Source: Aldersonia sp. NBC_00410
GTDB lineage: Bacteria; Actinomycetota; Actinomycetes; Mycobacteriales; Mycobacteriaceae
Direction of reading: 5' to 3'
Assembly (NCBI RefSeq): GCF_026342035.1
Contig: NZ_JAPENM010000001.1
Coordinates: 1-64,000, forward strand
Length of the DNA: 64,000 nt
Shown here: one piece after another, positions 33,513-42,168 of the stretch
Numbering within the stretch: the first letter of the stretch is position 1
Layout: every line of letters starts with the position of its first letter
Made by a program: the position numbers and the translations under genes
The notes under the pieces: model-generated
What the model was told of the DNA's origin: nothing
Database searches by the model: none
Seen by the model: the letters and a program-made list of their open reading frames with translations, nothing else

Positions 33513-34202
33513 TTATTGCAATCGCCCGAATCCGTCCGGTGCCCACCTGGCGAAACAGTCGGCGGCCAGCACCACCATCTGTTCGAAGAGGCGCTCGCCC
33601 TCCGCTGCGGACGCGCCGGTCGGGTCACCCAGCACGCCGTTGGCGCTGACGGCCGCCATGCCACCCGCGCGCAGTCGCGGCAGCAGCGCCGCGATCGATT
33701 CGGTATTGCCCGCCTCGGCGAGGTCCGTACGTACCGATTCCGGGTCCAGGTGCAGCATCAACGAGGTCTCGGTACGGCCCGCGTGCGCGTCCGCGCGGGG
33801 CACGGCGCACGGCAGCCAGCCCGCGTCGCGTCCCTCGAATCGCAACAGCCGCACCGCATCCGCCACGGCAACCGAATTGCCGCCGTGACCATTCACGAAA
33901 CAGATCCGGGGCGCCCAGCGGCAAGCCGACCGACCCAGCTCCACCAGCACCGAGCTCAGCGCTGCCGTACCGATGGACATCGTCCCGGCGAAACCCTCGT
34001 GCTCACCGCTGGCACCGAATGCCACCGCGGGTGCATGCAGGCCGGGCAGCGCGGCGGCCACGGCCGTCGCGATCGTGGTGTCGGTCGCCAGCGGCAGATG
34101 CGGTCCGTGTTGTTCGACCGATCCGACGGGGACGAGCAGTGCACCGGACACGTCCCGCAGTTCGGGCCAGGCCCGCGTCCCCAGTTGATCCTTATCGGTC
34201 AT
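33513..34202 (-). CDS. mftE: Mycofactocin creatininase-family peptidase MftE
   Basis: This 229-residue metal-dependent amidase trims the modified MftA peptide to release the cofactor precursor. It shows the family metal motifs VGSVEQHGPHLPLATD, ASGEHEGF and NGHGGNS, with GRTETSLMLHL near residue 150. Its ATG overlaps the upstream OYE-type gene stop (34199-34202). It is intact, although the genes for its substrate (mftA) and for MftB-D are not in the window. Confidence 0.92.
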   Translation of the reverse strand: MTDKDQLGTRAWPELRDVSGALLVPVGSVEQHGPHLPLATDTTIATAVAAALPGLHAPAVAFGASGEHEGFAGTMSIGTAALSSVLVELGRSACRWAPRICFVNGHGGNSVAVADAVRLLRFEGRDAGWLPCAVPRADAHAGRTETSLMLHLDPESVRTDLAEAGNTESIAALLPRLRAGGMAAVSANGVLGDPTGASAAEGERLFEQMVVLAADCFARWAPDGFGRLQ

Positions 34203-36148
34203 AGCGTTGTCCCCACCCGATGGCCTTCCCGAATCGCCGCGTCGATCCGTCGCGGCACGCGCGCATCACCGATGCACAGTGTATCGAACTCACTGTCCAC
34301 CAACTGTTTCCGCAATTCATTCGCCGGCTGCTGATGCAACGAGCACACCACCCAATCGAAGGCTTCGGTGCCGACCCGCCCGGTGGGATGGTGCAAGATC
34401 TGGACCGAGACCACGGGCGGGACGGCCACCGCGCTCATCGGCACCACGTCGGTGCGCGTCTCGATCCCCTTCGCGGCCGCCCGGCGCAGCCACCCCGGCA
34501 GATCGAGGGTGAGGCCGAGATCCTGCCCGACCACCAGTGCATTCGTCGCCAGGGTGACCACACACCCGCGGTCGGCAAGCAACTCGGCGACCGACGTGGC
34601 CTGGTGAAAGCCCAGTTCGTCATAGACCAGGATCCGCCCGGTGGGGACGACCGCGCCGGACAGCACCTCTCGCACATCGACGATCGAGCGCACCGTCCCC
34701 GCCCAGCGCGGCCGGATCGGACGCGCCCCGGTCGCCAGCACGACGGTGTCGGGCCGAACACCCCGGATGACCACCGGATCGGCGTCGGTGCCGAGCACGA
34801 TCTCCACCCCGGCCCGCTTGCACCGGTCATGCAGATCGGCTGTCACCATGGACAATTCGCCACGAAAGGGTGCCGCCGCGGCAAGCCGCACCTGGCCGCC
34901 GACAACCTCGTCGCGCTCGAACAGCGTCACCCGATGGCCATGCTCTGCTGCCGACGCGGCGGCTTGCAGCCCGGCCGGACCTGCCCCGATCACCACAACC
35001 CGCCGACCCGCCCGCGTGGTCGGCGACGGCAACCACTCGGCCCCGGCCCGGGCATTCACCACGCAACCAAGCGCGTGGTTGAGTCCGACCCGCCCGATGC
35101 AGTCCTGATTGCACGCCAGGCAGGTACGCACCGGCGCGCGTCCCGCGCGAGCGAGCGCGGCGAACTCGGGTTCGGCGATCTGGCCCCGCACCACGCCGAC
35201 CAGATCGCACACCCCGTCGCCCAGTGCACGCTCGGCCTGCTCCGGATCACCGAACCGACCAACACCGATCACCGGCACGTCGACGGCTGCGCGGATCGCG
35301 GCGGGAATGTAGTTGGCATAGCCGCGCGGCGTCGCCATCGATGCCTCGATGGTGTGCAGCGACGCGGTGGCGACCCCGATCGCGGTGTTCACATAGTCGA
35401 TCTGCCCGGTTGCGGCGACGAGGCGAGCCACCGCCACGGCGTCGTCGAGTTCCGTTCCACCGTCGATCTTTTCGTCACCGCACAGCCGGACCCCCAGGAT
35501 CGGCTCCGGTCCCAGCGCCTGCCGCACCGCGGCCACCACATCGAGCAGCAGCCGCGCGCGGTTGGCCACGCTGCCGCCGAACCGGTCGGTGCGCCGGTTC
35601 GTGGCGGGCGACAGGAATGCCCGGATGATCGACGATTGCGAGCATTGCAACTCCACCCCGTCGAAGCCGCCGTCGCGGCAGTGCCCCGCGACCAGAGCGA
35701 ACCCCTCGACGACCTCGGCGATCTCGCGATCGTCGATCTGCTTGGGCACCTCACGGAACATCGGGTCGGCAATCGCGCTGGGCGCCCACAACGGCAGCCT
35801 CGAATACATGCCGGTCCCCTGGCCACCATTGTGGTTGAGCTGGGCGAGAATCGGCACGCCGTACCGGTGTACCGCGTCGGTTATGGCGCGGTACCCCGGT
35901 ATCGACGCCGGGTCGTACCCCCGGATCAGCTTCTCGTAGGGGTGATCGGTGGGGTGAGTGGTGTGCTCCTCGGTGATGATCAGCCCCGCACCACCTTTCG
36001 CGCGGGCCGCGTAGTACGCGGCGTGCTGCGAGGTCGGCAGTCCGTCGGTTGCGTAGTTCGTCAGGTGCGCGCAGAAGACAATGCGGCTCGTCAGTGTGCG
36101 CGGCCCGATTCGCAGCGGGTCGAAAAGGCGCGGGAAGTTGGCGGTCAC
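34199..36148 (-). CDS. Mycofactocin-system FadH/OYE-family oxidoreductase 1
   Basis: This 649-residue enzyme has the 2,4-dienoyl-CoA reductase (FadH) layout. An N-terminal old-yellow-enzyme barrel (about 1-340) shows FCAHLTNYAT, QLNHNGGQG and GFDGVELQCS. An iron-sulfur cysteine set follows, CLACNQDCIGRVG (next C in ALGCVVN). Then comes an NAD(P)/FAD domain with VVVIGAGPAGLQAA. GTG at 36148 gives a GTGA overlap with the second OYE gene. It probably reduces enoyl substrates using nicotinamide or mycofactocin electrons. Substrate unknown. Confidence 0.87.
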   Translation of the reverse strand: MTANFPRLFDPLRIGPRTLTSRIVFCAHLTNYATDGLPTSQHAAYYAARAKGGAGLIITEEHTTHPTDHPYEKLIRGYDPASIPGYRAITDAVHRYGVPILAQLNHNGGQGTGMYSRLPLWAPSAIADPMFREVPKQIDDREIAEVVEGFALVAGHCRDGGFDGVELQCSQSSIIRAFLSPATNRRTDRFGGSVANRARLLLDVVAAVRQALGPEPILGVRLCGDEKIDGGTELDDAVAVARLVAATGQIDYVNTAIGVATASLHTIEASMATPRGYANYIPAAIRAAVDVPVIGVGRFGDPEQAERALGDGVCDLVGVVRGQIAEPEFAALARAGRAPVRTCLACNQDCIGRVGLNHALGCVVNARAGAEWLPSPTTRAGRRVVVIGAGPAGLQAAASAAEHGHRVTLFERDEVVGGQVRLAAAAPFRGELSMVTADLHDRCKRAGVEIVLGTDADPVVIRGVRPDTVVLATGARPIRPRWAGTVRSIVDVREVLSGAVVPTGRILVYDELGFHQATSVAELLADRGCVVTLATNALVVGQDLGLTLDLPGWLRRAAAKGIETRTDVVPMSAVAVPPVVSVQILHHPTGRVGTEAFDWVVCSLHQQPANELRKQLVDSEFDTLCIGDARVPRRIDAAIREGHRVGTTL

Positions 36149-38163
36149 ACCTCGAGCCCGCCAACGGACGTGGCAGTGGCGGTACTCGCGGGGCGGGTAG
36201 CGAGCGCTGCGGCCCGTCCTTCGCGGATCGCTTCGGCGAGCGTGCGCGGTGCGACGCAATCCCCGATTCGCACGGTTTCGGGCCGCGCCCGCCATAGCGC
36301 GTCGTCGGGCACACGATGCCCGCAGTCGACCAAGGTTGCGCAGGCGACGCCGAACTGCTCGCCGGTGAACACGTCCTCGAGCATCGTGCCGTCTGCACCC
36401 GCCGAGCGGATGACCACCCCGAGATGTCGTGCGACACCGGCCCGTTGCAGCCGGTGGTTGGCCCCGACGAGATCGCCCGTCATGGCGAGTTGGCTGCCGA
36501 CGAGCCGATCACCGGTAGCAATCGCGACCTCGTGTCCGCGTGCGGCGAGCCATTCGGCGAGCGCGACCGCAATCGGTCCCCCGATCGGATCGTCGAGCAG
36601 TACCGGTCCCGCCGGTAGTTGTGCGCCCACAAGCACCATCGGCGCAGTGAGCAGCCGAACCGGTGGGTCGACGCGGTATCGCGTTGGGGCGTCCCGACTT
36701 CCGGTCGCCACGATCACGGTTTCGCCGGCCCGACGAGCGGCGTCGATGTCGTCCGCGCCGACCTCGGCGTCGAGTTCGATCCGCACTCCGAGGGAGTGAC
36801 ATTCGTTCGCCAACCAGTCGGTGAGCCGGGCGAGCATGGTGCGACTCTCCCCGACCGCAGCGGCTCGGGCCATGCCGCCCAACCGGTTCGAGCGCTCGCG
36901 CAGTGTCACCGGATGCCCTCGCTCGGCGAGTACCCGGGCAGCCTCCAACCCGGCGGCGCCACCGCCGACGACAAGGGCGGCACCCGACTGTTCTTGCGGT
37001 ACCGGCGGGCGATCCATTTCATGGCCCGCGTCGGGGTTCCCGATGCAGCCCACGAGTGGGTTGCGAACATCGCGGACGAGACAGGCCTGATTGCACAACA
37101 CGCACGGCCTGGGCCGGTGGCCGCTGCGCACCTTGCGCACGAGATCGGGATCCGCGATCTGCGCGCGCGTCATCTCGACGAGGTCGGCGACCCCGTCGTC
37201 GAGGGCTTGCTGCGCAGATTCGGCGTCGATCATGCTGCCCTGCAAAACAATCGGGACGCGTCCGGCGACCCGGCTACGGATGGTACGGGACAGGTCGCGG
37301 TTGAATCCCGGTGGCATGTGCGCGTCGGGCCGGTATGCCGCGAGGTGCAGAGCGCCGCCGCGGACCACCGTGAGCAGGTCGATCGAGTCGGCGAGGGCGG
37401 CGGCATCCTCGGCCGCCGATTCCGGCGTGATGCCGGCCCACGGCGCCAGCTCATCGCAGGACAACCGCAGCGCGAGAATACGATCCGAGCCAATTGCGGC
37501 GCGCACCCCCGCAATCACCTCACGCGTGAAGCGCAGCCGGTCCGTGCCGAAGGTGTCGGTGCGCTCATTCGTCAGCCCGGAGTGGAACTGCCGAAGCAGG
37601 CCGGTCGCGCCGGCATCGAGCTCGACACCGTCCACACCGGCGCCGGCCGCGAGCGCAGCCGCTTCGGCGAACCCGGACACGACTGTGGCGATATCGGCGG
37701 GCTGCATTTCACTCGGCAGTTCGCGCGATCCCGGATCCGGGACCCGGGAGGGCGCGTACAGGATGCTGCGCGAATACGCGGTGGAACCCTGAGAACCGTT
37801 GTGGCTCAATCCCGCAAGCAGCAGGGTGCCGTGGGCGTGACATGCGGCGGCACTGTCCCGCCAGCCCGTGACGCACTCGGTTGCAAGGGGCGCGCGCTCG
37901 TACGGCCAGTCGTCCGGACCGACCGACGCATACTCGGTCACCACGATTCCGGCGCCGCCACGGGCTCGACGTTCGTAGTACGCAACGGATTTCGGCGAGA
38001 GCGACCGTCGGTTGCACAGATTCGTCTCGTGCGGGCCGAAGACGACCCGGGAGGTGGCGACCCGGCCGGCGAGCACAACCGGTTCGGTGAGCACGGCCGC
38101 CCGCGGCCCATTGGCCAGGGCCGCCCGGGATCGGGTTCGCGCTGCCCATCCGTCCGCGGTCAC
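36145..38163 (-). CDS. Mycofactocin-system FadH/OYE-family oxidoreductase 2
   Basis: This 672-residue paralogue of the next gene has the same three parts. The barrel carries FGPHETNLCN, GLSHNGSQG and GVDGVELDAG. The Fe-S cysteines are CVLCNQACLVRDV with C in LVGCIGN. The nucleotide domain carries LVVGGGAAGLEAARVLAERGH. GTG at 38163 has AGGAG seven bases upstream. It is the first gene of the minus-strand run OYE2-OYE1-mftE-mftF-mftG and is transcribed away from mftR. Two such flavoproteins are commonly found beside mycofactocin genes. Confidence 0.87.
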   Translation of the reverse strand: MTADGWAARTRSRAALANGPRAAVLTEPVVLAGRVATSRVVFGPHETNLCNRRSLSPKSVAYYERRARGGAGIVVTEYASVGPDDWPYERAPLATECVTGWRDSAAACHAHGTLLLAGLSHNGSQGSTAYSRSILYAPSRVPDPGSRELPSEMQPADIATVVSGFAEAAALAAGAGVDGVELDAGATGLLRQFHSGLTNERTDTFGTDRLRFTREVIAGVRAAIGSDRILALRLSCDELAPWAGITPESAAEDAAALADSIDLLTVVRGGALHLAAYRPDAHMPPGFNRDLSRTIRSRVAGRVPIVLQGSMIDAESAQQALDDGVADLVEMTRAQIADPDLVRKVRSGHRPRPCVLCNQACLVRDVRNPLVGCIGNPDAGHEMDRPPVPQEQSGAALVVGGGAAGLEAARVLAERGHPVTLRERSNRLGGMARAAAVGESRTMLARLTDWLANECHSLGVRIELDAEVGADDIDAARRAGETVIVATGSRDAPTRYRVDPPVRLLTAPMVLVGAQLPAGPVLLDDPIGGPIAVALAEWLAARGHEVAIATGDRLVGSQLAMTGDLVGANHRLQRAGVARHLGVVIRSAGADGTMLEDVFTGEQFGVACATLVDCGHRVPDDALWRARPETVRIGDCVAPRTLAEAIREGRAAALATRPASTATATSVGGLEV

Positions 38164-38218
38164 GCGCGCTCCTGCGCGCGAGCGGCACGAACGAACATCG
38201 ACTCTCTCCTAGTACACC

Positions 38219-38234
38219 TGTGAGCTGGCTCACC
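38219..38234. promoter_or_regulatory. Crp-like palindrome between OYE2 and mftR
   Basis: The sequence TGTGAGCTGGCTCACC fits TGTGA-N6-TCACA except for the last base, and its inner GTGAGC/GCTCAC arms are perfect. It lies in the 87-135-base divergent promoter region. It could bind a Crp/GlxR-type regulator or be the MftR operator. The sequence alone cannot decide. Confidence 0.5.
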
Positions 38235-38298
38235 ACTGTAATGGCATCGAGTGCACAAACGGAAGACGGGGGCACACCTGGCCTGCGAAGATGGCGAC

Positions 38299-38988
38299 AT
38301 GATCCAAAGCTCGAGGTCGTCGGCCGCACCGAGCCATGGCTCGACGGGACCTGCCGGTCGTGGCTCGACGGGACCTGCCGGTCGTGGCACGGCGGGAAAT
38401 ATCGGCCGACGCCCGGCCACGACTAAGGACCGGATCAGCGGTATCGGCATCGAGCTGTTCACCGAGCGCGGGTTCGAGGACACGAGCATCGACGAGGTCG
38501 CCGAAGCGGCCGGAATCGCGCGCCGGACCTTCTTCCGCTACTTCCCGTCGAAGAACGCGCTGCCCTGGGGGGACTTCGACGGGCATCTCGGCCTGATGCG
38601 CAGGCAGTTGAGCGAGATCCCGCTCGACACTCCGCTCCCCGACGCCCTGACCCGGGCGCTGCTCGATTTCAACGACGTCCCGGCGGACCAGATCGCGCTG
38701 CACCGAAGCCGAATGGCACTGATCCTCACGGTCCCGTCGCTGCAGGCCTACTCGATGGTGATGTACGAGGGCTGGCGCGGCGTCGTCGCCGATTATGTGG
38801 CCATTCGGACCGGCACCGCAGCGACCGACCACGGCCCGCGAACGGTTGGTTGGCTGCTGCTCGGCATCGCGGTAGCCGCCTACGAACAGTGGCTGCTCGA
38901 TGACGAAACGTCGCTATCCGACCTGCTCACAGCGGGTGCGCGCAGTCTGCACGGCGGCGTGGCCGGCCTGCTGCCGCCCGACGACTGA
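38299..38988 (+). CDS. mftR: Mycofactocin TetR-type regulator MftR
   Basis: This protein of about 229 residues controls mycofactocin genes in relatives and responds to long-chain acyl-CoA. The HTH region reads TTKDRISGIGIELFTERGFE, IDEVAEAAGIARRTFFRYFPSKN, then LPWGDFDGHLGLMRRQL, which is distinctive of MftR. The C-terminal half has LQAYSMVMYEGWRGVVADYV. The N terminus is odd: a Gly/Ser/Ala tail with two identical GSTGPAGR octapeptides from a 24-bp tandem repeat. ATG at 38299 was chosen; GTG at 38251 is in frame. It is divergent from the OYE2 gene. Confidence 0.9.
   Translation: MIQSSRSSAAPSHGSTGPAGRGSTGPAGRGTAGNIGRRPATTKDRISGIGIELFTERGFEDTSIDEVAEAAGIARRTFFRYFPSKNALPWGDFDGHLGLMRRQLSEIPLDTPLPDALTRALLDFNDVPADQIALHRSRMALILTVPSLQAYSMVMYEGWRGVVADYVAIRTGTAATDHGPRTVGWLLLGIAVAAYEQWLLDDETSLSDLLTAGARSLHGGVAGLLPPDD
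38338..38385 (+). repeat. Perfect 24-bp tandem repeat inside mftR
   Basis: Two identical 24-bp units (38338-38361 and 38362-38385) begin GGCTCGACGGGACC. They encode GSTGPAGR twice, in frame. Copy-number change would alter the N-terminal tail by eight residues without shifting the frame. Confidence 0.9.
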
Positions 38989-39040
38989 CCGGCGCAGATC
39001 GGCCTGCTTGTCACTGCCGGGGAAGGTCAGTAGCATTCCC

Positions 39041-39058
39041 ACTAGAACACGTTCTAGT
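39041..39058. promoter_or_regulatory. KstR-type operator upstream of kshB
   Basis: ACTAGAAC and GTTCTAGT form a perfect 8-bp inverted repeat around AC. The 14-base core TAGAACACGTTCTA (39043-39056) is an exact match to the known KstR consensus TnnAACnnGTTnnA. KstR represses cholesterol-catabolism genes in mycobacteria and Rhodococcus and is relieved by a steroid-CoA. It lies 33 bases before the kshB-like ATG. Confidence 0.85.
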
Positions 39059-39090
39059 TTTTTCCGCCCGACAGGAGGATCCGGCCGCCG

Positions 39091-40146
39091 ATGACCACCG
39101 TTGACGTGCCACACGGCTCCCGCTCGGTCATCGTGACCGTGGCGGAGGTCATCGCCGAGACCGCCGACGCGTGCTCGCTGGAATTCGAGATTCCCGAGGA
39201 GCATCGCGAGCGGTTCCGCTACAAGCCGGGCCAGTTCCTCACCCTGCGCGTCCCCTCCGAGCGCACCGGCTCGGTCGCCCGCTGCTACTCACTGGCCTCC
39301 TCCCCACACACCGACGACAAGCCCAAGGTCACCGTCAAACGCACCGTCGACGGCTACGGCTCCAACTGGCTCTGCGACAACCTGAAGGCCGGCGACCGGA
39401 TCGAGGTACTCCCCCCGTCGGGCCACTTCAGCCCCAAGGACCTCGACGCCGACCTGCTGCTCTTCGGCGCCGGGTCCGGCATCACCCCGGTCATCTCCAT
39501 TCTCAAATCGGCCCTCGACCAGGGCAGCGGCAAAGTGGTGTTGATCTACGCAAACCGCGACCAGGACTCGGTCATCTTCGCCGCCGAACTACGTGAACTG
39601 GCCGCCGAATACCCGGACCGGCTCACCATCGTGCACTGGATCGAGGCAGTGCAGGGGCTGCCCACCGCCACCCAGTTGGCCACCCTCGCCGCCCCATTCA
39701 CCGCGTACAACGCCTTCATGTGCGGGCCGGGGCCGTTCATGGACGCCGTGCACGACGCGCTGGCCAAGCTCGACATCCCGCGCGCCCGCGTGCACGCCGA
39801 AGTGTTCAACTCGTTGGCCGGCGACCCGTTCACCGATGCCGCTCCGGTTGAACTCTCCGCCGAAGACGAAGCCGATGCCGCCACCGTCGCGGTGCAGCTC
39901 GACGGTGAAACGCACACCCTGAAATGGCCGCGCCGCCAGACACTGGTCGACCTCATGCTCGCCAAGGGCATCGACGTGCCCTACTCCTGCAACGAAGGCG
40001 AATGCGGATCGTGTGCCGCCACCCTGCTGAAGGGCACCGTGGACATGGACAACGACGAGATCCTCGACCCCGCAGACATCGCCGACGGCATCATCCTCGG
40101 CTGCCAGGCCCACCCGACCGCGGACGATATCGAAATCGAGTTCTAG
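39091..40146 (+). CDS. kshB: 3-ketosteroid 9-alpha-hydroxylase reductase component (KshB-like)
   Basis: This 351-residue electron-transfer protein passes NADH electrons to a Rieske oxygenase such as KshA. The N-terminal FAD domain has KPGQFLTLRVPSERTGSVARCYSLASSP. The NAD domain has FGAGSGITPVISILKSAL and CGPGPF. A C-terminal plant-type [2Fe-2S] domain has SCNEGECGSCAATLLKG, with the fourth Cys in LGCQAHP. It resembles M. tuberculosis KshB (Rv3571) closely in wording and length. The perfect KstR operator upstream independently supports the steroid role. AGGAGG precedes the ATG by 12 bases. Confidence 0.9.
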   Translation: MTTVDVPHGSRSVIVTVAEVIAETADACSLEFEIPEEHRERFRYKPGQFLTLRVPSERTGSVARCYSLASSPHTDDKPKVTVKRTVDGYGSNWLCDNLKAGDRIEVLPPSGHFSPKDLDADLLLFGAGSGITPVISILKSALDQGSGKVVLIYANRDQDSVIFAAELRELAAEYPDRLTIVHWIEAVQGLPTATQLATLAAPFTAYNAFMCGPGPFMDAVHDALAKLDIPRARVHAEVFNSLAGDPFTDAAPVELSAEDEADAATVAVQLDGETHTLKWPRRQTLVDLMLAKGIDVPYSCNEGECGSCAATLLKGTVDMDNDEILDPADIADGIILGCQAHPTADDIEIEF

Positions 40147-40164
40147 GAACGGCGCCGAACACCG

Positions 40165-40614
40165 ATGACCAACCCGGACCGCATCAGACCGCCCCGCTGG
40201 CTCAAGCCGTTGAACCGTGTCCTGCTGCTGGTGCGGCGCGTCGGCGCAATGCGCGACCTACCGGTGCTGACCGTTGCGGGCCGCCGCAGTGGCAAGCCCC
40301 GCCGAACGCCGCTGACGGTGGTCACTCTCGACGGCGTTCGGTATGTGCTGGAAGGATTCCCGGGCGCCGACTGGGCCCGCAATGTCCGCGCCGCCGGCGG
40401 GATCGCGGACCTGTCGGTGGGTAAGACCGTCGAGCGGGTCCGCCTCGTCGAATTGGACTCGGCAGCAGCCACACCCGTGCTGCGCGCATGGCCCGTACAG
40501 GCCGCAGACGGGGCGAAGATCATGAAGGACGCGGGTGTCGTCGACGCCGTCACCCCGGACGCCTTCGCGACCCTGGCCGGCCGCTGTGCCGTATTCCGAG
40601 TCGAGACAACCTAA
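40165..40614 (+). CDS. Ddn-like nitroreductase/quinone reductase family protein (DUF385)
   Basis: This 149-residue split-barrel protein belongs to the deazaflavin (F420)-dependent nitroreductase family. The motif LPVLTVAGRRSGKPRRTPLTVV is followed by YVLEGFPGADWARNVRAAGG, both typical of Ddn relatives. It starts 18 bases after kshB on the same strand, so it is probably under the same KstR control. F420 binding is inferred from family. The substrate is unknown. Confidence 0.85.
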   Translation: MTNPDRIRPPRWLKPLNRVLLLVRRVGAMRDLPVLTVAGRRSGKPRRTPLTVVTLDGVRYVLEGFPGADWARNVRAAGGIADLSVGKTVERVRLVELDSAAATPVLRAWPVQAADGAKIMKDAGVVDAVTPDAFATLAGRCAVFRVETT

Positions 40615-41354
40615 TCCCGCGCCGCGCGCAGACGCGCCCGTGTTTCGGGGTCGAAATGCTCGGTGGCATAGCTGAGCGCAGTACGTCCCATCTGCGGCGC
40701 GTACCGCTCGAGAAAATCGAGCAGAACGGCTCGGTCCACCCGCTTGCCCACCTCGCGCAGCATCCAGCCGACCGCCTTCTGGATCAGATCGGCGCGGTCC
40801 GCGAGCAGACGCTCGGACAGTGTCAACGTGGTCGTGGGATCACCGGATTTGATGAACGCTAACGTGGCGAGTAGCGCCACCCGTCGTTCCCACAGCACCT
40901 CGCTGGCGGCGAGTGCGTCCAGGACATCCCGCGGGCGATCGAGCAACCAGGCGCCGAGCACGTATTCGGCCGAGGAATCGACGAGATCCCAGTTGTTCAC
41001 CCTGCCCCGGCGCACGGCCGCGAGATACTGCTCGACGATCCGCTCGCGCGCCGCCTGATTGGCAGTGCGCGGGCGCGACGCGCGGGCGAACTGCGCATTG
41101 AGGATCAGCAACGCGGCGAGGCGATGCTCGTGCACCGCACTGTCGAGCAGCTCGTCCACCTCACCCGCGGGCAGGGCAACGAACTCTTTGACGACAGACC
41201 TGGTGGCAGGCACGCGAACACCGATGAAGACGTCGCCCTCTCCGTACTGGCCGGGGCCGGTCTTGAAGAACCGTTGCAGGTGGACGGCATCCGCGGGGTC
41301 GGCGCGTTCGGCAAGCGCGGCCTGCACGTCGGCAGCGGTCGCCGCCACGGTCAC
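40611..41354 (-). CDS. DNA alkylation repair enzyme (AlkD-like HEAT-repeat glycosylase)
   Basis: This 247-residue all-helical protein resembles AlkD/AlkC-type DNA glycosylases, which remove bulky or positively charged alkyl bases. It has LQRFFKTGPGQYGEGDVFIGVRVP at the start, VNNWDLVDSSAEYVLGAWLLDRP in the middle and QKAVGWMLREVGKR towards the end, all family hallmarks. GTG at 41354 gives a GTGA overlap with the racemase gene. The longer frame upstream lies antisense to nothing useful and inside the racemase, so it was rejected. The 3' end overlaps the DUF385 stop by four bases. Confidence 0.88.
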   Translation of the reverse strand: MTVAATAADVQAALAERADPADAVHLQRFFKTGPGQYGEGDVFIGVRVPATRSVVKEFVALPAGEVDELLDSAVHEHRLAALLILNAQFARASRPRTANQAARERIVEQYLAAVRRGRVNNWDLVDSSAEYVLGAWLLDRPRDVLDALAASEVLWERRVALLATLAFIKSGDPTTTLTLSERLLADRADLIQKAVGWMLREVGKRVDRAVLLDFLERYAPQMGRTALSYATEHFDPETRARLRAARD

Positions 41355-42148
41355 TGCGCGGGCTCGCCGGCGCGCTCCGCGCCGAGAATGCGGCCTGGCT
41401 CGAAAGCTGCAGCACCGGAGGGCAATACAGCGGGTCGGCCACTCGCGATCACTCGCACTGTGCCGGTGGCGGTACCGGTCACGGTGCCGATCGGCAAGGC
41501 GAGCGCATCGATGCGGCGCAACGTCTGCGCGGCGACCGCCTCCGCGCTGTCGAACAGCCGCACCCCTTCCGGCAGGCCGGCCGTGATCGCGCCCGCGACA
41601 AGCGGATAGTGCGTGCAGCCGAGGACGACGCCCTCCACGGCGTCCGGCGTGGCCGCGACCGCGGCCGCGATACCGGCGTCGATCGCATTCAGGTCGCCGC
41701 GGTCGATCGCCTCCGCGAGACCATGACACGCCACGCCGACCACGTCGGCCCCGTTGCCGAACTGCTCGATCAGCTCGGCCTGATAGCGACTCGCCGTGGT
41801 GGCCGCCGTCGCCCACACGGCCACCGAACGGCACACCGCCGCAGCCGGTTTGATGGCGGGCACGGTACCGACGACAGGAATCTGCGGCCCCAGCGCGGCG
41901 CGCACGTGGTCGAGCGCCGTGACGCTCGCGGTGTTGCACGGCAGCACCACGACCTGCGCACCCAACTCGACTGCGGCGCGAGCGGTGCCCACCACCCGCT
42001 CGATCATCCACGGCTCGGGCTTCGGGCCCCACGGTGCACCGTCCGGGTCGATCATCAGCAGCAGATCGAGCTCCGGGCGCAGCTTGCGCAGCCATGCCGA
42101 AGTCGGCAGCAGCCCGAGCCCGGAGTCGATCAGCGCAACCGTGAACAC
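41351..42148 (-). CDS. Glutamate racemase homologue (Asp/Glu racemase family)
   Basis: This 265-residue protein keeps the two catalytic cysteines of glutamate racemase in LPCNTASV and LGCTHYPLV. The N-terminal loop reads VALIDSGLGLLP rather than the usual GVFDSGVGGL, and the following segment is divergent. It may therefore be a secondary racemase rather than the cell-wall MurI. It overlaps the AlkD-like gene. Its true substrate is uncertain. Confidence 0.78.
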   Translation of the reverse strand: MFTVALIDSGLGLLPTSAWLRKLRPELDLLLMIDPDGAPWGPKPEPWMIERVVGTARAAVELGAQVVVLPCNTASVTALDHVRAALGPQIPVVGTVPAIKPAAAVCRSVAVWATAATTASRYQAELIEQFGNGADVVGVACHGLAEAIDRGDLNAIDAGIAAAVAATPDAVEGVVLGCTHYPLVAGAITAGLPEGVRLFDSAEAVAAQTLRRIDALALPIGTVTGTATGTVRVIASGRPAVLPSGAAAFEPGRILGAERAGEPAQ

Positions 42149-42168
42149 GCCGCCCAGACTAGTGCCGG

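Noticed and set aside
38164-38298. Treating the frame from GTG 38251 as the certain mftR start
   Set aside because: The 16 extra codons have no homology-like features and would crowd the divergent promoter; ATG 38299 is at least as likely, so the shorter form is listed.
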